Shown one piece after another: positions 22,328 to 32,853 of a stretch of DNA of 64,000 nucleotides (the stretch's first letter is position 1; each line of letters begins with the position of its first letter). The DNA is taken from contig NZ_CP038439.1 of NCBI RefSeq assembly GCF_004683865.2, positions 653,501 to 717,500 of the forward strand, in the 5' to 3' direction. The position numbers and the translations under genes are program-made. The notes under the pieces were generated by a model. It saw nothing but the letters and a program-made list of their open reading frames with translations. It did not search any database and had not been told where the DNA came from. The stretch comes from Paracoccus liaowanqingii. GTDB taxonomy: Bacteria > Pseudomonadota > Alphaproteobacteria > Rhodobacterales > Rhodobacteraceae.

Positions 22328-23155
22328 ATGGCGCATGCAAAGAACCACGACTACCATATTCTTCCGGCCTCGGTCTGGCCGTTCCTCACCGCCGTGGCGG
22401 TCTTCGTCATGCTGTTCGGCGCCACCGCCTGGATGACCGGAGAGGTCACCGTGATGGGCGCCCCGATCACCGGGCCGTGGATGTTCGCCATCGGCCTGGT
22501 GGCGACCACCTACATCGCCTTCGCCTGGTGGGCGGACATGGTGCGCGAGGCCGAATCGGGCGACCACACCCCGGTCGTGCGGCTTGGCCTGCAATACGGC
22601 TTCATCCTCTTCGTGATGTCCGAGGCGATGCTGTTCGTTACGCTGTTCTGGAACTTCATCAAGCACGCGATGTATCCGATGAGCGAGAACAGCCCCATCA
22701 CCGACGGCGTCTGGCCGCCCGAGGGGATCGAGACGTTCGACCCCTGGCACCTGCCCTTCATCAACACGCTGATCCTGCTGCTGTCGGGCGTTGCCGTCAC
22801 CTGGGCGCACCATGCCTGGGTCCACGAGGGGGACCGCAAGGTCGCCATCAATGGCCTGGCCGTCGCGGTGATCCTGGGGATCATCTTCACCGGCATGCAG
22901 GCCTATGAATACAGCCACGCCGCCTTCGGCCTGGCCGACACGGCCTATGCCTCGGCCTTCTACATCGCGACGGGCTTCCACGGCCTGCACGTGATCATCG
23001 GCACGATCTTCCTGGCCGTCTGCCTACTACGGTTCCAGAAGGGTCAGATGACCCGCGACCAGCATCTGGGGTTCGAGGCCGCCGCCTGGTACTGGCACTT
23101 CGTCGACGTGATCTGGCTGGTGCTGTTCGCCGTCATCTATGTCTGGGGCAGTTGA
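22328..23155 (+). CDS. ctaE: Cytochrome c oxidase subunit III
   Basis: A 275-residue membrane protein with seven predicted helices, matching the family length (about 260-275). Conserved segments include [33 protein letters not shown], the lipid- and proton-path-related [12 protein letters not shown] and [16 protein letters not shown] at the C-terminus. It completes the oxidase gene set; a terminator follows 21 bases after the stop. Confidence 0.95.
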   Translation: MAHAKNHDYHILPASVWPFLTAVAVFVMLFGATAWMTGEVTVMGAPITGPWMFAIGLVATTYIAFAWWADMVREAESGDHTPVVRLGLQYGFILFVMSEAMLFVTLFWNFIKHAMYPMSENSPITDGVWPPEGIETFDPWHLPFINTLILLLSGVAVTWAHHAWVHEGDRKVAINGLAVAVILGIIFTGMQAYEYSHAAFGLADTAYASAFYIATGFHGLHVIIGTIFLAVCLLRFQKGQMTRDQHLGFEAAAWYWHFVDVIWLVLFAVIYVWGS

Positions 23156-23176
23156 TCCCGCCTTTCGCTGATCGGG

Positions 23177-23205
23177 ACGCGCGGGGGACCTCCTCCGCGC
23201 GTTTT
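23177..23205 (+). terminator. Intrinsic terminator after ctaE
   Basis: ACGCGCGG (23177-23184) pairs with CCGCGCGT (23194-23201), and the stem can extend inward through GG(G/U) pairs. It is followed by TTTTT. This is the best canonical terminator in the window and closes the cta operon before surf1. Confidence 0.85.
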
Positions 23206-23234
23206 TCGTTGTCCCTGCCGTCCGGAGCCTGTCC

Positions 23235-23906
23235 ATGCGCCGCTATCTGTTTCCCCTGATCCTCGGCATCGTCGGCTGCGCCGCACTGATCCAGCTGGGC
23301 CTGTGGCAGCTGGAGCGGCGCGACTGGAAGGAAGGGATGCTGGACCAGATCACCGCCGGCATCCAGGCCGAGCCGGTGCCGCTGCCGGACCAGATCGACC
23401 CGTCGATGAAATACCTGCCGGTGACCGTCACCGGCACCACGACGGGGGCCGAGATCGACGTGCTGTCCCATACCCGCGAGCAGGGCGCGGGCTATCAGGT
23501 CGTCTCGCGTTTCATCACCGATGACGGGCGCGCGATCCTGCTGGACCGGGGCTTCGTGCCTCAGGACGCGCGCCGGACGGAACGTCCGCCGGTGCGGCTG
23601 CAGGTGACGGGCAACCTGCACTGGCCGGAGGATGCCAGCTCCTCGACCCCCGCGCCGAACCTGGACGAGAACATCTGGTTCGCCCGCGACGTCGATGCCA
23701 TGGCGCAGGCGCTGGACACGCTTCCCGTGCTGGTAGTCGCCAGCTTCGTCACCGGCGACGCGCAGGGGGCCGAGCCGATCCCCGTCGCCGTCGAGGGCAT
23801 CCCCAACAATCACCTGTCCTACGCCTTCCAGTGGTTCCTGATCGCGGCGACCTGGGCGGTGATGACACTGGCGCTGATCTGGCGTATCAGGCAGCGCAGC
23901 TACTGA
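23235..23906 (+). CDS. surf1: SURF1 family oxidase assembly protein
   Basis: A 223-residue inner-membrane protein with two transmembrane helices, one at each end (about 5-22 and 198-218), and a periplasmic domain between. LGLWQLERRDWKEGML after helix 1 is the SURF1 signature, and RGFVPQDARR is the second family motif. SURF1 helps insert heme A into subunit I. It lies after the ctaE terminator, so it may have its own promoter, and is 10 bases before thrC. Confidence 0.93.
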   Translation: MRRYLFPLILGIVGCAALIQLGLWQLERRDWKEGMLDQITAGIQAEPVPLPDQIDPSMKYLPVTVTGTTTGAEIDVLSHTREQGAGYQVVSRFITDDGRAILLDRGFVPQDARRTERPPVRLQVTGNLHWPEDASSSTPAPNLDENIWFARDVDAMAQALDTLPVLVVASFVTGDAQGAEPIPVAVEGIPNNHLSYAFQWFLIAATWAVMTLALIWRIRQRSY

Positions 23907-23916
23907 AGGATTTCCG

Positions 23917-25293
23917 ATGCGTTACGTCTCGACACGGGGCCAGGCCCCGGTACTGGATTTCGAACAGGCCATGCTGTCGGGGCTGGCACGCGACGGGGGC
24001 CTGTATCTGCCCGAGACGATCCCGGTGATCGAAGGCCTGGACGGCCTTGACGGCCTTCCCTACGAGGAGGTCGCCTTCCGCGTCATCCGCCCCTTCACCG
24101 GCGACAGCTTTACCGATGCGGAACTGCGCGGCGCTATCGAGCGCGCCTATGCGCGCATCGCGCATGACGCCCGCGCGCCGCTGGTCCAGCTGGCCCCCGG
24201 CCATCACCTGCTGGAGCTGTTCCACGGCCCCACGCTGGCCTTCAAGGATTTCGCGATGCAGCTGATCGCGCAGCTGTTCCAGATCGCGCTGACGCGGTCC
24301 GGCGACCGCGTGACCATCGTGGGTGCCACCTCGGGCGATACCGGATCGGCAGCGATCGAGGCGTTCCGGGGCATCGACAATGTCGACGTCTTCATCATGT
24401 ATCCGCATGGCCGCGTCAGCGAGGTGCAGCGCCGCCAGATGACCACGCCACCGGCAGCCAATGTCCATGCGCTGGCCGTGACCGGGCATTTCGACGACTG
24501 CCAGGCGCGGCTCAAGGATCTGTTCAACGACCATGCCTTCCGCGACACGGTCGGGCTGGCTGGCGTGAACAGCATCAACTGGGCCCGCGTCGTGGCGCAG
24601 ATCGTCTATTACTTCACCGCCTGCGCTTCGCTTGGGATGCGGCCCACGGATTTCTGCGTGCCCACCGGCAATTTCGGCGACATCCTGGCGGGCTCCATCG
24701 CGCGCCGCATGGGCCTGCCGATCCGCCGCCTGATCGTGGCCACCAACCAGAACGACATCCTGCATCGCGCGCTCACGCAGGGCGAGTACCGCACCGGAGA
24801 GGTCGAGCCCTCGATCAGCCCCTCGATGGACATCCAGGTCAGCTCGAACTTCGAACGGGCCCTCTATCTGGCCTATGGCGGCGATGCGGGCGCGATCCGG
24901 CAGCTGATGGACGAGCTGAAGGCGGGCGGATTCGCGATCAGTCAGGGCGCGCTGGAAACGCTGCGCGAGGAATATGCCTCGGGCCGCGTCAGCGAGGACG
25001 AGACGCTGGAGACGATCCGCTCGGTTCGCACGCGCACCGGAGAGATCCTGTGCCCGCACAGCGCCGTGGGCGTCGCCGTGGCCGAACGGCATCTGGAGCC
25101 GGGCGTGCCGATGGTGACCCTGGCCACCGCGCATCCCGCCAAGTTCCCCGACGCGGTCGAGCGCGCCATCGGCCTGCGCCCGCCGCTGCCGCCGCACATG
25201 GCTGAGCTGTTCGACCTGCCCGAGCGCATGACCCGCATTGAAAACGACGCCGAGGCGCTTAAGTCCTTGATCCTTGACCGGAGGACGATTTGA
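23917..25293 (+). CDS. thrC: Threonine synthase
   Basis: A 458-residue PLP enzyme converting O-phosphohomoserine to threonine. The PLP lysine is in HGPTLAFKDFAMQ, the phosphate loop is GATSGDTGSAAIEAF, and FCVPTGNFGDILAG is conserved. Length is typical of the long class (about 460). It starts 10 bases after surf1 and its stop overlaps the TTG start of the M16 peptidase gene (TTGA). Confidence 0.95.
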   Translation: MRYVSTRGQAPVLDFEQAMLSGLARDGGLYLPETIPVIEGLDGLDGLPYEEVAFRVIRPFTGDSFTDAELRGAIERAYARIAHDARAPLVQLAPGHHLLELFHGPTLAFKDFAMQLIAQLFQIALTRSGDRVTIVGATSGDTGSAAIEAFRGIDNVDVFIMYPHGRVSEVQRRQMTTPPAANVHALAVTGHFDDCQARLKDLFNDHAFRDTVGLAGVNSINWARVVAQIVYYFTACASLGMRPTDFCVPTGNFGDILAGSIARRMGLPIRRLIVATNQNDILHRALTQGEYRTGEVEPSISPSMDIQVSSNFERALYLAYGGDAGAIRQLMDELKAGGFAISQGALETLREEYASGRVSEDETLETIRSVRTRTGEILCPHSAVGVAVAERHLEPGVPMVTLATAHPAKFPDAVERAIGLRPPLPPHMAELFDLPERMTRIENDAEALKSLILDRRTI

Positions 25294-26564
25294 GCCAAGA
25301 TCCCACACCCCGCCTGACCACGCTGCCCAACGGGCTGCGCATCGTGACCCGCCAGATGCCGGGGCTGCATTCGGCGGCCTTGGGCATCTGGGTCAATGCG
25401 GGTGGCCGCAACGAACGCGCCGATCAGAACGGCATCGCGCATTTCCTGGAACACATGGCCTTCAAGGGCACCGCGACCCGCAGCGCCCTTCAGATCGCCG
25501 AGGCGATCGAGGATGTGGGCGGCTACATCAACGCCTACACCTCGCGCGAAGCCACCGCCTACTACGTCCGCGTGCTGGAGGATGACGTCGACCTGGCCTT
25601 CGACGTGATCAGCGACATCGTGCTGAACCCCGTCTTCGAGGAGCGCGAGATCGAGGTCGAGCGCGGCGTGATCCTGCAGGAGATCGGGCAGTCGCTGGAC
25701 ACGCCCGACGATATCATCTTCGACTGGCTGCAGGAGGCCGCCTATCCCGACCAGCCGATGGGCCGCACCATCCTGGGCCCCGCCGAACGCATCAGCGCCT
25801 TCGGGCGGGCCGATCTGGCGGGCTTCGTGACGGAAAACTATGGCCCCGGCCAGATGGTCGTGGCGGCGGCGGGCGCGGTCGATCACGACCGCATCGTGCG
25901 GCTGGCCGAAAAGGTGCTGGGCCATATCGCGCCCCGCCCCCAGGGCGCCCGCGAGGAGGCCCGCTGGCAGGGCCTCGAGACGCGCACCGTCAAGCCGCTC
26001 GAGCAGGCGCATTTCGCGCTGGCGCTGGAGGGGCCGGGCTATCTGGCGCCCGACTTCTACGCGGCCCAGATCTTCTCCTCGGCGCTTGGGGGCGGCATGT
26101 CGTCGCGGCTGTTCCAGAAGATCCGCGAGGAACGCGGGCTGTGCTACACGATCTTTGCGCAGTCGGGCTTTCATGACGACACCGGCATGCTGACCATCTA
26201 TGCGGGCACCGGGGCCGAGGATCTGGCCGATCTGGCCACCCTGACCATCGACGAGATCAAGCGCGCGACCGAGGACATGTCCGAGGCCGAGATCGCCCGC
26301 GCGAAAGCCCAGCTGCGCGCCGGCCTGCTGATGGGCCTGGAAAGCCCCTCCGGCCAGGCCGAGCGCATGGCGCGCAGCCTGGCGATCTGGGGCAGGGTGC
26401 CCGATCCCGCCGAGGTGGCCGAGCGCATCGCCGCGGTGACCGCCGCCGATGTGCGCGCCCATGCCGAGCGGCTGCTGGCCACGGCCCGGCCCGCACTGGC
26501 GCTGTACGGTCCGGTCGACGGCGCGCCCTCGCGCGAGGCCCTGGCCGAAAGGCTGGCCGCGTGA
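25290..26564 (+). CDS. M16 family zinc peptidase (processing-peptidase-like)
   Basis: A 424-residue member of the pitrilysin/MPP family. The inverted zinc motif HFLEH is at residues 51-55, with the downstream glutamate region EVERGVILQEI. The C-terminal half is the second, inactive-type M16 domain with GMSSRLFQKIREERGL. In alphaproteobacteria this protein, next to thrC, is the closest relative of the mitochondrial processing peptidase beta subunit. Substrate unknown. Start is TTG 25290 with GAGGACG just upstream, coupled to thrC; its stop overlaps the next gene as GTGA. Confidence 0.92.
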   Translation: MSQDPTPRLTTLPNGLRIVTRQMPGLHSAALGIWVNAGGRNERADQNGIAHFLEHMAFKGTATRSALQIAEAIEDVGGYINAYTSREATAYYVRVLEDDVDLAFDVISDIVLNPVFEEREIEVERGVILQEIGQSLDTPDDIIFDWLQEAAYPDQPMGRTILGPAERISAFGRADLAGFVTENYGPGQMVVAAAGAVDHDRIVRLAEKVLGHIAPRPQGAREEARWQGLETRTVKPLEQAHFALALEGPGYLAPDFYAAQIFSSALGGGMSSRLFQKIREERGLCYTIFAQSGFHDDTGMLTIYAGTGAEDLADLATLTIDEIKRATEDMSEAEIARAKAQLRAGLLMGLESPSGQAERMARSLAIWGRVPDPAEVAERIAAVTAADVRAHAERLLATARPALALYGPVDGAPSREALAERLAA

Positions 26565-27145
26565 TCCTGGCGCGGCGCCGTCCCTTCCGGCTGGATGCGG
26601 AACGGATCGTGCTGCGCCTGCCCCAGCATTCCGACTTCAACGCCTGGACGGGATTGCGCCATGACAGCCGCGCCTTCCTGACCCCGTGGGAGCCGGTCTG
26701 GTCTCCCGACCACCTGTCGCGGAAAAGCTTCACCAACCGCGTCTACTGGGCGGCGCGCTCGGCCCGGGCGGGGACGGCCTTCCCGCTGTTCGTGCTGGAC
26801 CGCGAGGGGGCGCTGCTGGGCGCGATCACGCTGGACAACATCCGGCGCGGCCCGGCGCAGTCGGGGACCATCGGCTATTGGATCGGGCAGTCCTTCGCGC
26901 GACAGGGCTACATGCGCGAGGCCATCGGCGTGCTGGTCCATCACGCCTTCACAGGCCTGGACCTCAGCCGGGTCGAGGCCGCCTGCCTGCCCGAGAACGC
27001 CGCCTCGCGCGGGGTGCTGGAGAAGTCGGGCTTCAAGTACGAGGGCGTGGCGCAAAGCTATCTGCAGATCGGCGGGCGCTGGCGCAACCATGTCCTCTAC
27101 GCCAACCTGCGCCATGACCGGCGCGGCAAGACCGAGGTGCGCTGA
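26561..27145 (+). CDS. GNAT family N-acetyltransferase, RimJ/RimL type
   Basis: A 194-residue acetyltransferase. The acetyl-CoA loop region is WIGQSFARQGYMREAIGVLV and the C-terminal ENAASRGVLEKSGFKYEG is the RimJ-type signature. RimJ/RimL enzymes acetylate protein N-termini (for example S5 or L12), but this protein's substrate cannot be told. Start GTG 26561 overlaps the peptidase stop (GTGA). The following oxidoreductase gene begins 3 bases after its stop. Confidence 0.88.
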   Translation: MILARRRPFRLDAERIVLRLPQHSDFNAWTGLRHDSRAFLTPWEPVWSPDHLSRKSFTNRVYWAARSARAGTAFPLFVLDREGALLGAITLDNIRRGPAQSGTIGYWIGQSFARQGYMREAIGVLVHHAFTGLDLSRVEAACLPENAASRGVLEKSGFKYEGVAQSYLQIGGRWRNHVLYANLRHDRRGKTEVR

Positions 27146-27148
27146 GCC

Positions 27149-28546
27149 ATGCTGACCCCCGCCGACGCCTCCCTCGCCGCCCGCCTGCCGCAGGGCGTGC
27201 TGCGCGATCCCGGCCCCGCCTATACCGAGGAGCCGCGCGGCCGCCTGAAGGGCCAGGCCGGGCTGGTGGCCGCCCCCCGCGACGTGCAGGAATGCGCGGC
27301 CATCATCCGCGCCTGCGCGGCGGCGCGCGTGGCCGTGGTCCCGCGGGGCGGCGGCACCGGGCTGGTCGGCGGGCAGATCATGTCGGAGGGCCCCGCGCCG
27401 CTGATCCTGTCGCTGGAGCGCATGACCGCGATCCGCGACATCTTTCCCGACGAGGGCGTGATGATCGCCGAATCGGGCGTGACGCTGCAGGCCGCGCGCA
27501 TGGCCGCCGCCGGGGTGGACCGGCAGTTCCCGCTATCGCTGGCCTCGCAGGGCAGCGCGCAGATCGGCGGCGTGCTGTCGACCAATGCGGGCGGCGTCAA
27601 CGTCCTGCGCTTTGGCAATGCCCGCGCGCTGTGCCTGGGGATCGAGGCCGTGCTGCCCTCGGGCGAGGTGATGCACGACCTCAAGCGCCTGCGGAAGGAC
27701 AATACCGGCTACGACCTGCGCGACCTCTTGATCGGGGCCGAGGGGACGTTGGGCATCATCACCGCCGCCTCGCTGGTGCTGGCCCCGGTGCCTGCGGAAC
27801 AGGGCGTGGCGCTGCTGGTGGTCGACAGCCCCGCCGCCGCGCTGCGGCTTCTGTCCCTGGCGCAGGCGCGCCTGTCGGGGGGCGTGACGGCCTTCGAGCT
27901 GATCTCGGGCATCAGCCTGCGGTTCCTGGACGCGGCCTTCCCCGAGATGCGTCAGCCCTTTGCCGCGCGCCCCGACTGGCTGGTGCTGGTCGAGGTCGGC
28001 CTGCCCGCGGGCCTGCCTGCCGACGCCGCGCTGGAAGGGCTGTTCACCCAAGGGCTGGAGGCCGGGCTGGTCCATGACGGCGTCATCGCGCAATCGGGCC
28101 AGCAGTCCGCCGATCTGTGGGCCTTGCGCGAGCATATCCCGCTGGCCAACCGCCATGTCGGCGCCATCGCCAGCCATGACATCAGCCTGCCGCTGTCGCA
28201 GGTGGCGGGCTTCATCGACGATGCGGGCGCGATGCTGGCCGGGCTTGGCGACATGCGCGTGAACTGCTTCGGCCATCTGGGAGACGGCAACCTGCATTAC
28301 AATCTGTTCCCGGCACCGGGCCGGGTGCGCGAGGATTACGACGACATGCGCCGCGACCTGTCGCTGCGCATCCACGAGATGGTGGTGGCCCGGGGCGGCT
28401 CGTTCTCGGCCGAGCATGGGGTGGGTCGGCTGAAGGTCGCGGATCTGGCCCGGTGGGGCGATCCGGCCCGCTTGGCGGCCATGCGCGCCATCAAGGGGGC
28501 GCTGGACCCTCTTGGCATCATGAACCCCGGCGCGGTGCTGGCCTAG
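27149..28546 (+). CDS. FAD-linked 2-hydroxyacid dehydrogenase (GlcD/D-lactate dehydrogenase type)
   Basis: A 465-residue FAD_binding_4 (VAO-family) flavoprotein. The PCMH FAD-binding motif [13 protein letters not shown] is near residue 70, and [20 protein letters not shown] follows. The C-terminal oxidase domain has the metal/substrate histidines in [14 protein letters not shown] and [10 protein letters not shown]. The family oxidises D-2-hydroxyacids (D-lactate, glycolate or D-2-hydroxyglutarate); the exact one is not decidable here. Gene stop is in a CTAG shared with the convergent apt gene. Confidence 0.85.
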   Translation: MLTPADASLAARLPQGVLRDPGPAYTEEPRGRLKGQAGLVAAPRDVQECAAIIRACAAARVAVVPRGGGTGLVGGQIMSEGPAPLILSLERMTAIRDIFPDEGVMIAESGVTLQAARMAAAGVDRQFPLSLASQGSAQIGGVLSTNAGGVNVLRFGNARALCLGIEAVLPSGEVMHDLKRLRKDNTGYDLRDLLIGAEGTLGIITAASLVLAPVPAEQGVALLVVDSPAAALRLLSLAQARLSGGVTAFELISGISLRFLDAAFPEMRQPFAARPDWLVLVEVGLPAGLPADAALEGLFTQGLEAGLVHDGVIAQSGQQSADLWALREHIPLANRHVGAIASHDISLPLSQVAGFIDDAGAMLAGLGDMRVNCFGHLGDGNLHYNLFPAPGRVREDYDDMRRDLSLRIHEMVVARGGSFSAEHGVGRLKVADLARWGDPARLAAMRAIKGALDPLGIMNPGAVLA

Positions 28547-29076
28547 TCGCCTTCGAAGGCGCAGAGCGCATGGACGGGCATGTCCATGCCCTCCAGCAGC
28601 GCGCGCCCGCCCAGATCGGGCAGGTCGATAACGAAGGCGCAGCCCAGCACCTCGGCCCCCAGCCTTTGGCACAGCTTGATCGAGGCCGCCGCGGTGCCGC
28701 CGGTGGCCAGCAGATCGTCCACGATCAGCACCTTTTCGCCCGGGCGCAGGGCGTCGTCATGGATCTCCATGATCGCCTCGCCATATTCCAGCGTATAGGC
28801 CTCGCTGATGACGGTGCAGGGCAGCTTGCCCTTCTTGCGGATCGGCACGAAGCCGGTGGACAGCTGATGGGCCACGGCGCCCCCCAGGATGAAGCCCCGC
28901 GCCTCCAGCCCCACGACCTTGTCGATCCGCATGCCCGCATAGGCGTGCAGGATCTGGTCGACCGCCATGCGGAAGCCGCGCGCATCGGCGAACAGCGTCG
29001 TCACGTCGCGAAAGATGATCCCCTCATGCGGGAAATCGTGGATGGAGCGGACATAGTCCCTGACGCTGCGGCTCAT
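28543..29076 (-). CDS. apt: Adenine phosphoribosyltransferase
   Basis: A 177-residue purine salvage enzyme making AMP from adenine and PRPP. The PRPP motif is [14 protein letters not shown] and the N-terminal [17 protein letters not shown] is typical. Length matches the family (about 175-180). ATG 29076 overlaps the stop of the flavin reductase gene (ATGA on the minus strand), so the two are coupled. Its stop codon is interlocked with that of the convergent dehydrogenase gene (CTAG, 28543-28546). Confidence 0.95.
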   Translation of the reverse strand: MSRSVRDYVRSIHDFPHEGIIFRDVTTLFADARGFRMAVDQILHAYAGMRIDKVVGLEARGFILGGAVAHQLSTGFVPIRKKGKLPCTVISEAYTLEYGEAIMEIHDDALRPGEKVLIVDDLLATGGTAAASIKLCQRLGAEVLGCAFVIDLPDLGGRALLEGMDMPVHALCAFEGD

Positions 29077-29675
29077 TCCGGGCGGTCCATCTGGAACAGC
29101 TCGGTCACGGTGGCATAATCCTTGTAGCCCAAGCGCGCGATCCAGCCGCCCGCCGCGCGCGGATCGAAGCGCCCGTCGACCACGCAGTCGTCGCGCATGT
29201 GGATGCCCGTCACCACGCCGAAGACCGCAAAGTTCGCCTCGCCCGCCAAGGGCACGATCTGCGTTATCCGGCATTCCAGCGCCGCCGCCGCATGGGCCAC
29301 GCGCGGGCAATCGATGGTGGCGCAGTCGGCCGCCTCGATCCCCGCCGCGCCGAACTCGCTGGTCCCCGCAGGCAGGGGCGCCGAGGTCGTGTTGACCGCG
29401 TCGCGCAGATCGCCCGTGGCGATGTTGACGCAGAACACCCCCGTCTCGATGATCTGGGCGACGCTGTCCTTGGTGCCGTGCCGGTCGCCCTTGGCCCCGG
29501 TCGAGGCGAACATCACCTGCGGCGGCACATAGGCGACCGCGTTGAAGAAGGAATAGGGCGCCAGGTTGTCCCCCTGCGCCCCCCGGGTCGAGATCCAGCC
29601 GATCGGGCGGGGGGCGACGATGGCGTTGAAGGGATTGTGGGGCAGGCCGTGTCCGGCTTCGGGGCGATAGAACAT
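29073..29675 (-). CDS. Flavin reductase family protein
   Basis: A 200-residue FMN-binding split-barrel protein of the flavin reductase-like group: [25 protein letters not shown] and [20 protein letters not shown] [13 protein letters not shown] are typical FMN contacts. These proteins bind FMN, and many act as NAD(P)H:flavin reductases for partner monooxygenases; no partner gene is adjacent. ATG 29675 has AAAGGAGG upstream, which decides it over the in-frame ATG 57 bases further upstream. Confidence 0.8.
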   Translation of the reverse strand: MFYRPEAGHGLPHNPFNAIVAPRPIGWISTRGAQGDNLAPYSFFNAVAYVPPQVMFASTGAKGDRHGTKDSVAQIIETGVFCVNIATGDLRDAVNTTSAPLPAGTSEFGAAGIEAADCATIDCPRVAHAAAALECRITQIVPLAGEANFAVFGVVTGIHMRDDCVVDGRFDPRAAGGWIARLGYKDYATVTELFQMDRPE

Positions 29676-29783
29676 GGGCGGCCTCCTTTGGCGTTGCGGC
29701 GCCAACCTGCCACCGCTTTTCGCGCGGCGCAATGTTCCGCCTGTCGCAAACCCGTGCTAAGTCGCCGCCGACAAGGAGGCGCG

Positions 29784-30347
29784 ATGTACGAGATCTGCCC
29801 CGAACTGCCCCAGGACACGCCCGAGGTCGAGGCGCTCTATGATCTGTGCTTCGCGCCGGGTCGGACGGCGCTGTCCTCCTATCGGCTGCGCGACGGCGTG
29901 CCGCGCGTGGCAGAGCTGTGCCTGGTGCTGCGCGACCCGTCCGGCGTGCTGATGGCGGCGATCCGCTTCTGGCCCGCGCGGGTGGCGGGGCGGCGGATCC
30001 TGCTGCTGGGCCCTGTCGCCGTCCACCCCACCGCGCAGGGCGAGGGCCTGGGCGGGTTGCTGATGCGCGACAGCCTGAACCGGGCGCGGTCGATGGGGTT
30101 CGCGCGGGTGCTGCTGGTGGGCGATGCGCCCTATTACTCGCGCTTCGGCTTCCAGCGGCTGGACGGGGTCGAGATGCCGCCTCCCACCAATCCCGATCGC
30201 GTGCTGGGGCTGGAACTTCGCCCCGGCGCTTGGGTTGACGTGACTGGACCGGTCCAGCGCGAACCGGAACCGCCCCGCCCCGTTCCGACCGCGCCGGACA
30301 GAACGGCCTGCATCCAGGTCGCCCATCCGAAAGAGCCGTCCCCATGA
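29784..30347 (+). CDS. GNAT family N-acetyltransferase (YhbS-like)
   Basis: A 187-residue protein whose first 140 residues form a GNAT domain: [23 protein letters not shown] is the acetyl-CoA loop and [11 protein letters not shown] the C-terminal motif. The last 40 residues are a Pro-rich tail. Substrate unknown. AAGGAGGC precedes ATG 29784. It is divergent from the flavin reductase gene (108 bases between starts) and overlaps the next gene by ATGA. Confidence 0.85.
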   Translation: MYEICPELPQDTPEVEALYDLCFAPGRTALSSYRLRDGVPRVAELCLVLRDPSGVLMAAIRFWPARVAGRRILLLGPVAVHPTAQGEGLGGLLMRDSLNRARSMGFARVLLVGDAPYYSRFGFQRLDGVEMPPPTNPDRVLGLELRPGAWVDVTGPVQREPEPPRPVPTAPDRTACIQVAHPKEPSP

Positions 30348-31129
30348 CCGATCACCGCCATCTGATCTTGCCGCCGATCACCGATCCGGCGCTGCACGCC
30401 CAGATCGACCGTCTGGCCCGCCGCCATCTGGAGGCCGCGGGCACCGGCATGCAGCTGATGACCCGCATCGGCAACAGCGCCGAGGGTCTGATCGAGCGCC
30501 TGCCCGCCTTCGTCCGCAACCGGCTGGACGGCGTGACGCGCGCCGCCCTGACCCGGGCCTTCGGGGCGGCCAGCCGCTCGCGCCGGGTGGTCCGCGACCG
30601 GGGCGATCTGTTCAACCGGCTGGCCTCGACCGTCAGCGGCGCGGCCGGGGGCGTGGGCGGCTTCGCAGGCGCCCTGGTCGAGCTGCCCTTCACCGTGACG
30701 CTGCTGCTGCGCGCCATGCTGGACATCGCGGTCGAGCACGGCTTGGATCCCGACAGCGACGAGGTCCGGCAGGAATGCCTGCGCATCTTCGCCGCCGCAG
30801 GGCCGATGGCCGAAGATGACGCGACCGATCTTGGCCTTCTGGCGGCCCGCATGTCGGTCACCGGCCAGACGGTGCAGGGGCTGATCAGCAAGGTCGCGCC
30901 CCGGCTGTCAATTTCTCTTGGCCAGAAGATGGCCGCCCAGGCCGCCCCGGTGCTGGGCGCGGTCGTCGGCGCCTCGATCAACTACACCTTCGCCCGCTAC
31001 TATCAGGAACTGGCCCGCGTCCATTTCGGCATCATGCGCCTGTCGCAGGAAACTGGCCTGCCGCGCGAGGCCCTGACCGAGGCCCTGCGCCTGTCGATCC
31101 AGCGCCAGACCCCGCCCTCCCGGACCTGA
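30344..31129 (+). CDS. EcsC family protein
   Basis: A 261-residue protein of the EcsC family (named after the Bacillus EcsC). It has a long Gly/Ala-rich amphipathic region ([33 protein letters not shown] is the core, about residues 100-130) and a second hydrophobic stretch ([17 protein letters not shown], about 205-222), suggesting membrane association. Biochemical role unknown. Coupled by ATGA to the GNAT gene; a dispersed hairpin element follows its stop. Confidence 0.8.
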   Translation: MTDHRHLILPPITDPALHAQIDRLARRHLEAAGTGMQLMTRIGNSAEGLIERLPAFVRNRLDGVTRAALTRAFGAASRSRRVVRDRGDLFNRLASTVSGAAGGVGGFAGALVELPFTVTLLLRAMLDIAVEHGLDPDSDEVRQECLRIFAAAGPMAEDDATDLGLLAARMSVTGQTVQGLISKVAPRLSISLGQKMAAQAAPVLGAVVGASINYTFARYYQELARVHFGIMRLSQETGLPREALTEALRLSIQRQTPPSRT

Positions 31130-31143
31130 GCCCGGCGCGCCCC

Positions 31144-31196
31144 TTCATCTTGGCGGAAATATCCTCGGGGGTCCGGGGGCAGACAGCCCCGGCCTT
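31144..31196 (+). repeat. Dispersed intergenic hairpin element, subtype I (copy C)
   Basis: Begins TTCATCTTGGCGG, core AAATATCCTCGGGGG, then the hairpin CCGGGGGC-AGACA-GCCCCGG. It matches copy E (62028-62081) at all but one substitution and one C insertion/deletion over about 53 bases. It fills the gap between convergent genes (EcsC family and the helicase), where it may act as a bidirectional terminator. Confidence 0.85.
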
Positions 31197-31204
31197 GGCC
31201 AGGC

Positions 31205-32737
31205 TCACGCCTCCTCGGCATCCAGCGCCAGGGGGGCCACAGGCGCGATCAGGTCGTCGGTCGTCAGCGGCCCTGCCGGGCGCGCCAGCCGCGCCTTGGT
31301 CACCCAGTAGAGCCGCTCCTGCGCGCGGGTGATGGCCACATAGGTCAGGCGCTTCCACAGCTGCACCCCGGCCTCGGACCGGTTGGACCAGGCGGCGGCG
31401 GCGATGTCGGGGCCGAAGACCTGCACCTCGGGCCACTGGCTGCCCTGCGCCTTGTGGATGGTCACCGCCGCCCCGTGCAGGAAGGCCGCGCCCATGCGGG
31501 CGGCGAAGGGGATGAAGGGCTCTTCCTCGCCCGGCATCTCGATCTTGACGATGGAAGCCGCCGACAGGCGCGGATCCTCGGCGCCGATCACGTGCAGGCG
31601 CGAGAAGCCCGGCTTGCGGCCCGGGCCCAGATAGACGACCTGCGCGCCCTTGATCAGGCCGCGCGCCTCCAGGTCGATGCGCTTCTTGCGGTGCTTCAGC
31701 GGCAGCTCCAGCCCGTCGCAGACCAAGGGCTCACCGGGCAGCAGCGCATCGCCCGGCGCGCCGAAGGCGGTGCGGAAGGCGTGGATCAACCGGATGCGCG
31801 TCGCGTTGCGCCAGACCAGGACCGGGCTGCGGGCCATCAGGTCGCTTTCCACCCGCTCGGCCCAGACCACGCGATCATCCTTGCGGGCGGCCTCGCGGAT
31901 CATCCCCTCGAACGCGTCGAAGCCCAGCTGGTCGTCGGCCAGCGCATGGGCCAGGTCCAGGATCGGGCTGTCGTCGGCCTGCCGGTGGATGCGGCTCAGC
32001 ATCAGGCGCTGCGGGGCGGCCAGCTTGTCGAAGACCATCTCTCCGGACAGGCCCACCGGGGCCAGCTGCGCGGGATCCCCGAACAGCACCAGCACGGGAA
32101 AGATCTCGCGCAGATCCTCGAACTGCTTTTCGTCCAGCATCGAGGCCTCGTCGACCAGCCCCACGTCCAGCCCTTCCTCGCGCCGCGCCCAGCCCTTGAT
32201 GAAATCCGACCCGCGCAGCCCCGCCGTGGCCAGCGCGCCGGGGATCGAGGCATGGATGTCGTAGAAGGCCTTGGCCTTGTCCAGCGCGGCATCGGGCAGC
32301 GCGTCGGTCACCGGGCGCTCGCCCGTGCCGGTCAGCCATTCGGCGATCTTCTCGTATTCCGGATCATAGAGCGGCGTGTACAGGATCCGGTGGATCGTCG
32401 TCGCGGGCACGCCGCGCATGCGCAGCACGAAGGCCGCCTTGTTCGTCGGCGCCAGGATCGCGACGCTGCGCCGGTCCTTGCGGCGGCGCCCCTCGTAATC
32501 GGGGCTGATCAGCTCGACCCCGGCGGCCAGCAGCGCCTTGGTGATCTGCGACAGCATCAGCGTCTTGCCGGAACCGGCCTTGCCGATCACCGCCATCACC
32601 CGACCTTTGCCCGACTGGGGCGGATGCAGTTCTTCTGCGATGATGTCGATGCCGGCCGCGCCGAAGGTCTCGGTCAGCGCGTCCCATGCATCGGCCTGAT
32701 CGGGCGAAAGGGTCGGGGCGGGGGCGAGGCTTGTCAT
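31205..32737 (-). CDS. Superfamily 1B DNA helicase, Dda/RecD-like
   Basis: A 510-residue ATP-dependent helicase. Walker A is GKAGSGKT near residue 53, Walker B DEASMLDEKQFED, motif III FGDPAQLAPVG, motif V VTIHKAQGSQWPEVQVF and motif VI TYVAITRAQERLYWVT. Size and domain order fit the compact Dda-like group rather than full RecD, and no recB/recC genes are near. It probably works in DNA repair or replication restart; the exact role is unknown. It is convergent with the EcsC-family gene. Confidence 0.88.
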   Translation of the reverse strand: MTSLAPAPTLSPDQADAWDALTETFGAAGIDIIAEELHPPQSGKGRVMAVIGKAGSGKTLMLSQITKALLAAGVELISPDYEGRRRKDRRSVAILAPTNKAAFVLRMRGVPATTIHRILYTPLYDPEYEKIAEWLTGTGERPVTDALPDAALDKAKAFYDIHASIPGALATAGLRGSDFIKGWARREEGLDVGLVDEASMLDEKQFEDLREIFPVLVLFGDPAQLAPVGLSGEMVFDKLAAPQRLMLSRIHRQADDSPILDLAHALADDQLGFDAFEGMIREAARKDDRVVWAERVESDLMARSPVLVWRNATRIRLIHAFRTAFGAPGDALLPGEPLVCDGLELPLKHRKKRIDLEARGLIKGAQVVYLGPGRKPGFSRLHVIGAEDPRLSAASIVKIEMPGEEEPFIPFAARMGAAFLHGAAVTIHKAQGSQWPEVQVFGPDIAAAAWSNRSEAGVQLWKRLTYVAITRAQERLYWVTKARLARPAGPLTTDDLIAPVAPLALDAEEA

Positions 32738-32853
32738 GATCGTCCCTTAGCCTGCCTTGCGCGCCAAGGCAAAGCGCCGTGCAACTTTTCCCGCCCGCCC
32801 TGCGTGTGTCCCGATGTCCGCGCGCGGCGGGCCGCTCTCGAAGGAATGTCGCG